Part shown: piece after piece, positions 1-5,458 of the stretch | Numbering within the stretch: position 1 is the stretch's first letter | How the letters are laid out: each line of letters starts with the position of its first letter | NCBI GenBank assembly: GCA_023260735.1 | Contig: JALQUL010000451.1 | Location: forward strand, 1-8,874 | From: Limnohabitans sp. | GTDB taxonomy: Bacteria; Pseudomonadota; Gammaproteobacteria; Burkholderiales; Burkholderiaceae_C | Direction of reading: 5' to 3' | DNA: 8,874 nucleotides | Position numbers and translations under genes: made by a program | The notes under the pieces: model-generated | What the model was told of the DNA's origin: nothing | Database searches by the model: none | The model's input: the letters and a program-made list of their open reading frames with translations, nothing else

Positions 1-805
1 GAGCTACAGCTGTTTGTGCTTCCATTAAAACTACAGCGGCGGCTGCATCATTAATACCAGAGGCATTGCCTGCAGTAACAGTGCCGTTTTCTTTAATAAA
101 AACAGGTTTGAGTTTGCTCATGTCTTCGATTTTGCAATCGGGGCGGAAATGCTCATCCGTGTTATAGGCTACTTCGCCTTTACGAGATTTGAGCATGACT
201 GGAACAATTTGACTTGCAAAACGGCCTTCTTTGGTTGCACGTTCTGCACGGATATGGCTCTCTAGTGCTAATGCATCTTGAGTATCGCGAGTAATTCCCC
301 ATTTGGCAGCAATGTTTTCAGCGGTAACGCCCATGTGAATGTTGTTGAAAGGGTCGTGTAGGGCACCAACCATCATGTCAACCATTTTGGTGTCTCCCAT
401 ACGAGCGCCCCAGCGACTGGTTAGCGAGGCATAAGGTGCACGGCTCATGTTTTCGGCCCCGCCACCAATGGCAACATCAGCATCGCCTAATAGAATGGAT
501 TGGCTGGCATTAATAATCGCTTGCAAACCAGAGCCACATAAACGGTTAACGTTGTAGGCAGGCGTTTCTTGAGCGCATCCACCGTTAATAGCTGCCACTC
601 GAGATAAATACATATCTTTAGGTTCTGTGTTCACCACATGGCCAAATACTACGTGACCCACATCTTTGCCCTCTACATTGGCGCGACTTAAGGCCTCACG
701 AACTACTAAAGACGCTAATTCTGTGGGCGGTGTATCTTTTAAACTACCACCATAAGTTCCAATTGCGGTGCGTACACCACTTACCACCACTACTTCACGA
801 CTCAT
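1..805 (-). CDS. bktB: Beta-ketothiolase / acetyl-CoA acetyltransferase, BktB-like (C-terminus cut by window start)
   Basis: This is a thiolase of the biosynthetic/BktB type. It condenses two acyl-CoA molecules (acetyl-CoA with acetyl- or propionyl-CoA) to a 3-ketoacyl-CoA, or runs the reverse thiolysis; in relatives it feeds polyhydroxyalkanoate and short-chain acyl-CoA metabolism in the cytosol. The visible 268 residues begin MSREVVVVSGVRTAIGTYGG. The acyl-accepting cysteine is C90 in NRLCGSGLQA. Further family blocks are GDADVAIGGGAENMSRAPY, the RWGARMGD loop and GTVTAGNASGINDAAAAV. The family is about 390 residues long, so the last third, with the catalytic histidine and the second cysteine, lies outside the window. 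The start at 805 is supported by a good ribosome binding site, AAGGAG (plus-strand 813-818), 7 bases upstream. Similarity to Cupriavidus BktB is near-continuous from memory, so the family is certain and the exact symbol likely. Confidence 0.92.
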   Translation of the reverse strand, partial: MSREVVVVSGVRTAIGTYGGSLKDTPPTELASLVVREALSRANVEGKDVGHVVFGHVVNTEPKDMYLSRVAAINGGCAQETPAYNVNRLCGSGLQAIINASQSILLGDADVAIGGGAENMSRAPYASLTSRWGARMGDTKMVDMMVGALHDPFNNIHMGVTAENIAAKWGITRDTQDALALESHIRAERATKEGRFASQIVPVMLKSRKGEVAYNTDEHFRPDCKIEDMSKLKPVFIKENGTVTAGNASGINDAAAAVVLMEAQTAVA

Positions 806-827
806 ATTAGTTCTCCTTTAGATTTTA

Positions 828-856
828 AAAATAATGACAACAGCTGTTAACTGCAA
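828..856 (-). promoter_or_regulatory. Candidate thiolase promoter with a palindrome in the spacer
   Basis: Read on the minus strand, TTGCAG (851-856) and TATTTT (828-833) are separated by 17 bases. A start of transcription near 821 would give a leader of about 15 bases carrying the AAGGAG site. A perfect 10-base palindrome, AACAGCTGTT (839-848), sits inside the spacer and could be a repressor operator. Both hexamers are weak matches to the sigma-70 consensus, so this is a candidate based on spacing and position only. Confidence 0.3.
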
Positions 857-1048
857 TAAGTAAACCCCGATAGTGTCACTTACTTCCTAGTCTGCGCTGT
901 TTGAGCTACGTCAGCCTTACAAATGCACTAGGTGGTAATGCAAGTATTAGATGGGATTTGTTGCGGCATTTACTTGATGTACAACAAAGTCTATGTGAAG
1001 TGATTTGCATAAACTGAATATTTATTAGCTAGCTTTAAAGGATTCCCT

Positions 1049-1288
1049 ATGAAAAATCTTCTTCAACATGACTTAGCTCACGAGTTTCCTAACCAAGTTG
1101 AAAAAATGCATGAGTTGAAACTCAACAATGCACATTTTGCAAAATTATTTACGCAATACGACGAACTTAACCATCAGATATTAGCCTTAGAAGGTAAGGG
1201 TAGTCCGGTTGCTGATGAGTCTATGGAAGACTTGAAAAAGCAACGTGTGGTGCTAAAAGATGAAATTTATAAAATGTTAACCGCATAA
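1049..1288 (+). CDS. DUF465 / YdcH-like small coiled-coil protein
   Basis: A 79-residue charged, helical protein of the DUF465 (YdcH-like) family, of unknown molecular function. Two family blocks are visible: an N-terminal stretch with HDLAHEFPNQVEKMHELK followed by NAHFAKLFTQYDELN (residues 7 to 41), and a C-terminal LKKQRVVLKDEIYKML (62 to 77). They are joined by a short linker, as expected for a helical hairpin. There is no signal peptide or membrane segment, so it is probably cytosolic. The start is supported by AAAGGA at 1037-1042, 6 bases before the ATG. It lies 63 bases ahead of uppP on the same strand with no convincing terminator between (only a short CCCTA/TAGGG hairpin at 1297-1308), so the two may share a transcript. 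No functional link to UppP is implied by the sequence. Confidence 0.85.
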   Translation: MKNLLQHDLAHEFPNQVEKMHELKLNNAHFAKLFTQYDELNHQILALEGKGSPVADESMEDLKKQRVVLKDEIYKMLTA

Positions 1289-1320
1289 ATTGCTAATTTA
1301 CCCTAACTAGGGGTGATAAT

Positions 1321-1356
1321 TCCACGATATTAGTCTTTAAGGGTTTGTATCGTGGA
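1321..1356 (+). promoter_or_regulatory. Inverted repeat enclosing the uppP ribosome binding site and start codon
   Basis: TCCACGATA (1321-1329) is the exact reverse complement of TATCGTGGA (1348-1356), giving a perfect 9-bp stem with an 18-base loop. The uppP GTG start (1352-1354) lies in the 3' arm and the likely ribosome binding site TTAAGGG (1337-1343) lies in the loop. In an mRNA the hairpin would pair the start codon while leaving the ribosome binding site exposed, which could reduce or tune initiation. Alternatively the arms are a DNA operator. The repeat is seen directly; its role is inference. Confidence 0.45.
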
Positions 1357-2194
1357 TTTTTTATTATTAGCAAAAGCAGCCATTCAAGGTGTGGTAGAGG
1401 GCGTTACTGAGTTTCTACCCATTTCTTCTACTGGTCATCTTATTTTGTCTGGTCAATTAATTGGCTTCACCGATGAAAAGGCCAAGGTGTTTGATATTGC
1501 AATTCAAACGGGAGCCATTTTTGCCGTCATTTTAGTGTTTTGGGACAAATTGTTTAATACCGTTCAAACACTGGGCAGTTCGAGGTATTCGCGTCGTTTA
1601 GCACTTAATGTGTTTTTAGCTTTTGTACCTGCCGTGGTATTAGGTTTGTTATTTGGCAAAGCAATTAAAGCGCATTTGTTTACTGCCAACATTGTTGCTA
1701 GTGCTTTTATTCTGGGCGGTTTTATTATTTTGTGGGCAGAAAAATTACAGGCAAAAAACGAACACAGTAATCAAGCTCCTGCCATTGCTGACCTTAATTC
1801 TATTACTCCATTGTTAGCTATTAAATTAGGTCTAGTGCAATGTTTAGCCATGATTCCCGGCACTAGTAGAAGTGGTGCGACAATTATTGGCGGTATGTTT
1901 TTAGGCTTAAAACGTACCTTAGCCACCGAATTTTCTTTCTTTTTAGCGATTCCCACTTTAATTGGTGCTGGTGCATATAGCCTTTATAAAGAGCGTGCCT
2001 TGTTGTCTATGGCCGATATTCCATTGTTTAGCGTAGGGCTTATTACAGCTTTTTTAAGTGCATGGATTTGTATTAGATGGTTACTTCGTTATGTTGCTAA
2101 CAACAGTTTTAAAGGATTTGCTTATTACCGAATTGGTTTTGGCATATTAATTTTAGTGACTAGCTACATGGGATGGATTAGTTGGGCTGAATAA
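1352..2194 (+). CDS. uppP: Undecaprenyl-diphosphatase UppP (BacA)
   Basis: An integral membrane phosphatase that converts undecaprenyl diphosphate to undecaprenyl phosphate, renewing the lipid carrier for peptidoglycan and other envelope polymers; extra copies give bacitracin resistance in known cases. The 280 residues match the family's usual length. Catalytic motif 1 is EGVTEFLPISSTGHL, with E16, E20, S26 and H29. Motif 2 is PGTSRSG at 169-175, with R173. About eight hydrophobic segments are spread over the chain, including residues 51-64, 84-101, 113-128, 195-209, 226-245 and 258-275. The start is GTG. The frame has no better upstream start, and the conserved N-terminus begins directly (MDFLLLAKAAIQGVVEG). 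The start lies in an inverted repeat. A strong terminator follows 35 bases after the stop. Nothing catalytic is missing. Confidence 0.96.
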   Translation: MDFLLLAKAAIQGVVEGVTEFLPISSTGHLILSGQLIGFTDEKAKVFDIAIQTGAIFAVILVFWDKLFNTVQTLGSSRYSRRLALNVFLAFVPAVVLGLLFGKAIKAHLFTANIVASAFILGGFIILWAEKLQAKNEHSNQAPAIADLNSITPLLAIKLGLVQCLAMIPGTSRSGATIIGGMFLGLKRTLATEFSFFLAIPTLIGAGAYSLYKERALLSMADIPLFSVGLITAFLSAWICIRWLLRYVANNSFKGFAYYRIGFGILILVTSYMGWISWAE

Positions 2195-2229
2195 CTGGTG
2201 TGAGTCAACTGCCTTAAAATGCAAGCCAT

Positions 2230-2261
2230 AAAAAACCGCTGATTTTGGTTAGCGGTTTTTT
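2230..2261. terminator. Bidirectional rho-independent terminator between uppP and the hydrolase gene
   Basis: An 11-bp stem, 2230-2240 (AAAAAACCGCT) pairing with 2251-2261 (AGCGGTTTTTT), encloses a 10-base loop. It has a T run on the plus strand and an equivalent T run when read on the minus strand. It lies 35 bases after the uppP stop and 23 bases beyond the stop of the leftward alpha/beta hydrolase gene, so it can serve both converging genes. Confidence 0.9.
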
Positions 2262-2284
2262 TATTGTATCAATGATAAAAAAAT

Positions 2285-3118
2285 TTATTGGTATTCAATT
2301 AAATTCAGCAAACTCGCTTCAATAGCCGCCGCAGTAGCATGTGGTTTTTCCATTGGAAATAAATGACTTCCGTCAATCATGGAAATCCTACCAGGCAGAC
2401 CTGCTTGATGGCCATCGTGAATAATTTTTTCTGTTAAAGCCATACCTACTCTACGCATTTCCTCTGACCTAGTACCACCAATAAAAGCAACCTTGCAACG
2501 CAAAGGATGACGTTTCAAAAGTCGGTCTAAATTATCGGGAAGGGTGTTGTAAATATGTGTTTCGATGTCTCTATCAAAAGCTAGTACCTGTTTACCATTG
2601 TGTTCTATAAGACCAAAATCAATATAGTCTTGTAGCACCTGTGGATGCCATTTAGCAAAGGCTTTTTTCGTTTTAAAGTAGTCAAGTGCAGCCTCTTTAT
2701 TAGCCCATTGGTAGCGCCTTTTTTTGCTAACTGCACCAGGTGAAACCGAGCCTACCAACTGGCTTCTTTTAATCACGTTAAGGGTATTGGCTTTCCATCC
2801 GCCTAATATGGGTGAGTCAATTAATACAACGCCTTTGGCAATCTCAGGATGCTTAGCCGCAGCCATTATGCTTAAAAAGCCACCTAAAGAATGCCCGACT
2901 AAAAATGCTGGTTCGTTAGATTGACCAATGTTTTGTTTAGCAAACTCTGCTAAATGCTCAACTAGTTTGGGCCAATTATTAGAGACTGGATAAGCACTAT
3001 TGTGACCAAATTGTTCTATGGCACTTACTTTAAAACCTCGGTTTTCAAGTTGCTTAAATAAATATCTATAGGTAGACGCACCAAAACTATTGGCATGCGA
3101 AAAAATAATATGGGGCAT
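2285..3118 (-). CDS. Alpha/beta hydrolase (serine hydrolase), substrate unknown
   Basis: A 277-residue alpha/beta-hydrolase-fold protein. The N-terminal strand and oxyanion region MPHIIFSHANSFGASTYR are followed by a loop with FGHNSAYPVSNNWP. The nucleophile elbow is GHSLGG, with S77. A C-terminal GSH motif with H252 (DGSHLFPMEKP) supplies the likely catalytic histidine; the acid residue cannot be assigned by eye. There is no signal peptide. The reading frame is open back to an ATG at 3238, but that start would overlap the preceding gene by 83 bases and add 40 residues without family character, so I chose the ATG at 3118, where the fold begins. No strong ribosome binding site precedes it. The gap to the upstream ABM gene is 37 bases, suggesting one transcript. 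It could be an esterase, lipase or C-C hydrolase; the sequence does not say which. Confidence 0.82.
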   Translation of the reverse strand: MPHIIFSHANSFGASTYRYLFKQLENRGFKVSAIEQFGHNSAYPVSNNWPKLVEHLAEFAKQNIGQSNEPAFLVGHSLGGFLSIMAAAKHPEIAKGVVLIDSPILGGWKANTLNVIKRSQLVGSVSPGAVSKKRRYQWANKEAALDYFKTKKAFAKWHPQVLQDYIDFGLIEHNGKQVLAFDRDIETHIYNTLPDNLDRLLKRHPLRCKVAFIGGTRSEEMRRVGMALTEKIIHDGHQAGLPGRISMIDGSHLFPMEKPHATAAAIEASLLNLIEYQ

Positions 3119-3155
3119 AAAAAGTAGTGTTGAAGCAGAATTGGAGAATAAGAAT

Positions 3156-3473
3156 TTATTTACTGTATTGCCTAAGAATTTGGGCAATTTCAACAGTGTA
3201 ACTGGCATACCATTTTTCTTGCCCCATAGCCTGAGCAATTAAATGATCAGAATGTTTTTTCCATGCTTGAATGTGCTCTAGGCTTGGCCAATAAGACAGG
3301 GCTACTTCAAAATCACCCTCGTTTAAAGATATAAATTCAGAACAGCCAAACTTGTCAAAGGCAAGCTTGCGCAAACGGGCTGCCATTTCACTGTACTGGG
3401 TATCTAGTTGGGCAACTTTGGCTTTAAAAATAACGACGTAAGTGGTGGTTGAGCTGCACATGAGTAAAGCCAT
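3156..3473 (-). CDS. Antibiotic biosynthesis monooxygenase (ABM)-fold protein
   Basis: A 105-residue protein resembling the ABM-domain (YgiN-like, dimeric alpha/beta barrel) family. Features of the fold are the first strand TYVVIFKAKV (11-20), the helix with YSEMAARLRKLA (27-38), the segment ALSYWPSLEHIQAWKKHSDH (58-77), and the closing WYASYTVEIAQI (88-99). The SYW...IQAWK...H pattern is typical of the subfamily found widely as stand-alone proteins. Some relatives are heme- or quinone-acting monooxygenases, but most are uncharacterised, so no substrate is assigned. The ATG at 3473 has no clear ribosome binding site. Another ATG four codons in (3461) is equally weak, and a stop lies in frame not far upstream. 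The gene is followed after 37 bases by the alpha/beta hydrolase on the same strand, so the two probably form a small operon. Confidence 0.78.
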   Translation of the reverse strand: MALLMCSSTTTYVVIFKAKVAQLDTQYSEMAARLRKLAFDKFGCSEFISLNEGDFEVALSYWPSLEHIQAWKKHSDHLIAQAMGQEKWYASYTVEIAQILRQYSK

Positions 3474-3502
3474 TGGGATGGTGATGGGGGAACTAAAAAA
3501 TG

Positions 3503-3517
3503 AGTTAGCTAACTATA
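3503..3517 (-). promoter_or_regulatory. Palindrome overlapping a candidate -10 of the ABM gene
   Basis: AGTTAGCTAACT (3503-3514) is a perfect 12-base palindrome 30 bases upstream of the ABM-fold gene. On the minus strand TATAGT (3512-3517) is a reasonable -10 hexamer that overlaps the palindrome. No matching -35 is visible at the normal distance. An operator is possible but unproven. Confidence 0.25.
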
Positions 3518-3637
3518 GTTTAAAGGATTTAATAGTATATTTTGAAAATTGGGGGATGTTGGGGTGGGTAGATTTGTAGTGTGGAGTAAGCTTAAAAGTA
3601 GAGCGAATAGCAAGAGAGGCAAGCTTATCGATGATGC

Positions 3638-3718
3638 AAATACGCTATATTTTTAAATAATTAAAAAAATACGTTGTAAATTTAATTTTTTTTATTTTTA
3701 TAGTATATTAAATACGTT
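3638..3718. repeat. Three copies of AAATACG[T/C]T upstream of the autotransporter remnant
   Basis: The nonamer AAATACGTT occurs at 3667-3675 and 3710-3718, with a one-mismatch copy AAATACGCT at 3638-3646, all in the same orientation. Each is followed by T/A-rich sequence. They bracket a possible weak promoter for the remnant gene (TTGTAA 3674-3679, then TATAGT 3699-3704, 19-base spacer). They may be regulator boxes or chance in AT-rich DNA. The rest of the 3474-3738 gap holds no gene, only AT-rich sequence and a G-rich patch at 3551-3568. Confidence 0.35.
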
Positions 3719-3738
3719 AATTATTTAATATTTTAAAA

Positions 3739-4413
3739 ATGAATAAAAACTATCGTAATGTTTGGAGTACTACTAAAAAAACATGGATTGCGGTATCTGA
3801 ATTAACTCAATCAAAAGGCAAAAAAATCAAGTTGTAGTTTCTAAAAATAGCTTTTTTGGAAAGGCAACTTTTAGTATTTTAGTTGGCGTATCGACTTGTG
3901 TAGCAATGCCAAGTTGGGCTGTAGATTGTTATCACAATTTTGATGAGTTAAAACCTTTTGTGTTGACAAGTAGTACAGACGTATTGACCTGTGCGCAAGG
4001 TGAGTTTTCTAATTGAAATGGACAGGGTGGTAACGATTATCTAGATTTAAATAATCAATTAGGTGATATTTCTATTAATGGAGATATTCTATTTGAAAAT
4101 GGAGAAGATAATTTAATAATTAAAAAAGATAATACTTATTTTCAATTTAATATTTCAGAAATTAATTCAATATACCAATACTAAAGTAAACGGTAATTGG
4201 CCCTGAGCTGTGACAGATAAAAGTAGTCTTAAAACTAACACTCTTGAGTATGCGCAAACTCAGCAGGTATTTCAGTTTGGCAAAGACTTGTTGAGCCAAA
4301 CTGCTCAAGTAGGAGGCCAAAAGTATATAAATTTAGCGGGTGCGACTTTTGCAATTGGTCATCAAACAGCAGACTATACAGATAAGCAAAGAGGTTTTAC
4401 ACAATCAGGATAA
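3739..4413 (+). pseudogene. Degraded type V secretion autotransporter: ESPR, signal peptide, passenger scrap, start of barrel
   Basis: The ATG at 3739 opens an ESPR-type extended signal peptide (MNKNYRNVWSTTKKTWIAVSE..., with W9, W16 and SELTQSKGK), found at the N-terminus of large autotransporters and two-partner exoproteins. The frame stops at 3835 after an A7 tract (3820-3826); one more A would continue it. The next frame gives a hydrophobic core FSILVGVSTCVAMPSWA and probable cleavage before VD (near 3921). A short passenger follows (NGQGGNDYLDLNN, INGDILFENGEDNLII), interrupted by TGA at 4014 and ending at TAA 4182. A change back to the first frame gives VNGNWP, then TGA at 4204, then QQVFQFGKDLL...GATFAIGHQTADYTDKQRGF, which resembles the first strands of an autotransporter beta-barrel, ending at TAA 4411. 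The family normally exceeds 700 residues, so most passenger and barrel are gone. The region is much more AT-rich than its neighbours, suggesting acquired DNA. ESPR is confident; barrel identity is moderate. Confidence 0.75.
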
Positions 4414-4500
4414 GCGCTTTTATTGCATAGATTCTAGAAGTCGCTTTAAAACGTTTAAACTGAAAATAGGTGGTGAGTAAAACGAATATAAATAAGGGTT

Positions 4501-4516
4501 TGGAATAATTATTCCA
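4501..4516. repeat. Perfect 16-base palindrome
   Basis: TGGAATAATTATTCCA is its own reverse complement. It lies 87 bases after the last stop of the autotransporter remnant and 22 bases before the rightward terminator. It could be an operator or a cruciform-prone site left from the lost gene. There is no nearby start codon that it would obviously control. Confidence 0.4.
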
Positions 4517-4538
4517 TCTTTCCTTTCAAAGAGTCACT

Positions 4539-4565
4539 AAGGGTTATGAGCAAATAACCCTTTTT
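4539..4565 (+). terminator. Rho-independent terminator for the autotransporter remnant
   Basis: AAGGGTTAT (4539-4547) pairs perfectly with ATAACCCTT (4554-4562) around a 6-base loop. A T5 run covers 4561-4565, its first two bases being within the stem. The T run is only on the plus-strand side, so it terminates rightward transcription. The sole rightward candidate upstream is the degraded autotransporter gene, which implies that the original gene end was near here. Confidence 0.7.
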
Positions 4566-4579
4566 AACTCCCACTTCGC

Positions 4580-4614
4580 AAATAGAAGGGGAGTGGCCAA
4601 TACCACCCCCCTTC
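4580..4614 (-). terminator. Rho-independent terminator of the mutS-anbu operon
   Basis: Read on the minus strand, GAAGGGGGGTGG (4603-4614) pairs with CCACTCCCCTTC (4585-4596) across a 6-base loop. The 12-bp stem contains one G-U pair, which would be an A-C mismatch on the plus strand, so the structure favours leftward RNA. A short T-rich tail (TATTT, 4584-4580) follows. It begins 14 bases after the anbu stop. An overlapping alternative hairpin (4567-4576 with 4586-4594) shares the left arm. Confidence 0.7.
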
Positions 4615-4627
4615 ATCGGCGGAAGTT

Positions 4628-5458
4628 TTAAATCAATCGCTCACTTGAGTGGGTAATTTTTTTCAGTACTTTACGTTTACTGTTTTCTACTTTAATCGGC
4701 ACTTGGGTTTGGCCACCATTCCACATTGGGTCTTCGATAGAGTCAAAAATCTCATGTAGTTTTTGGCCCCAGCTGTTGTGTAGCATTTGAAAGTAAGGGT
4801 TATCGTGGTCAATACATACAATCTTATCGGATTGCAATCGATCCACTTCGTACACTACTAAGTCCAGTGGCAAGCCAACTGACAAATTAGACTTTAAGGT
4901 CGAGTCCATAGAAACTAAGGCACATTTAGCTGCTTCGTTTAGTGGCATTTGTGCGTTAATGACTCGGTCTAAAACGGGTTTGCCGTATTTAGATTCGCCC
5001 ACTTGAAAAAATGGTGTTTCTTCTGTGGCTTCGATAAAGTTGCCAGCAGAATACACCTGAAATAAACGCATGCCTTCGCCTTTTATTTGACCACCAAGCA
5101 GCATAGAAACATTAAAGTCAACGCCTGCCTTTTTAAGAGCTGGGCCATCGCGTTCGTGAACCCTGCGAATGGCAGAACCTAATACTCGGGCTGCATCAAA
5201 CATACTGGTGGCATTCCAAATGGTAACGGCGGGTTCGTCGGGGTTGGTGGCTGGAATATGTTCGAGTTGCAATAGTTCTCTAACCGATTGTGAAATACTT
5301 AGGTTACCTGCAGTTAATAACACCATAAACCGATCATCGGTTTTTTCGTAAACAATGGTTTTGCGAAAGGTGCTAATTTGATCGAGTCCGGCATTGGTTC
5401 TGGAGTCAGATAAAAAAACCAAACCTGCTTTTAATTTAATGGCTACACAATAAGTCAT
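4628..5458 (-). CDS. Anbu-type proteasome-like peptidase (ancestral beta subunit)
   Basis: A 276-residue member of the Anbu family (COG3484), bacterial relatives of proteasome beta subunits and HslV, which assemble into open or helical rings in solved examples. As N-terminal nucleophile hydrolases they use Thr1 after removal of Met. The sequence begins MTYCVAIKLKAGLVFLSDSR and then STFRK, so the expected triad is present: Thr1, Asp17 and Lys32 in mature numbering. Further fold features are FMVLLTAGNLSISQSV, the VDFNVSMLLGGQIKGEG strand pair, and ALVSMDSTLKSNLSVGLPLDLVVYE. Length is slightly above the usual 240-250, owing to a basic C-terminal tail (VENSKRKVLKKITHSSERLI). The ATG overlaps the mutS stop as ATGA (5455-5458), so translation is likely coupled to mutS. 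The usual partners (transglutaminase-like, ATP-grasp, alpha-E proteins) are absent here. Substrate and role are unknown. Confidence 0.93.
   Translation of the reverse strand: MTYCVAIKLKAGLVFLSDSRTNAGLDQISTFRKTIVYEKTDDRFMVLLTAGNLSISQSVRELLQLEHIPATNPDEPAVTIWNATSMFDAARVLGSAIRRVHERDGPALKKAGVDFNVSMLLGGQIKGEGMRLFQVYSAGNFIEATEETPFFQVGESKYGKPVLDRVINAQMPLNEAAKCALVSMDSTLKSNLSVGLPLDLVVYEVDRLQSDKIVCIDHDNPYFQMLHNSWGQKLHEIFDSIEDPMWNGGQTQVPIKVENSKRKVLKKITHSSERLI

Noticed and set aside
1297..1308. CCCTAACTAGGG after the DUF465 gene as a terminator
   Set aside because: The stem is only 4 to 5 bp with no T run, so it would not stop transcription into uppP.
3119..3238. Longer hydrolase start at 3238, giving 317 residues
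   Set aside because: It would overlap the ABM-fold gene by 83 bases, and the extra 40 residues have no family character. The hydrolase fold begins at the ATG at 3118.
3551..3568. G-rich patch (runs of 5, 4 and 3 G) as a G-quadruplex
   Set aside because: Only three runs of three or more G occur close together, so a stable four-run quadruplex is not supported.
4014..4206. TGA read as tryptophan in the autotransporter remnant (4014 and 4204), suggesting a recoded genetic code
   Set aside because: All other genes here use TGG for tryptophan and mutS ends with TGA. The remnant also has frameshifts and TAA stops, so decay explains it better.
4210..4413. A separate small gene starting with GTG at 4210
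   Set aside because: No ribosome binding site precedes it, the same frame extends upstream past a TGA, and its sequence looks like the first strands of an autotransporter barrel. It is treated as part of the pseudogene.
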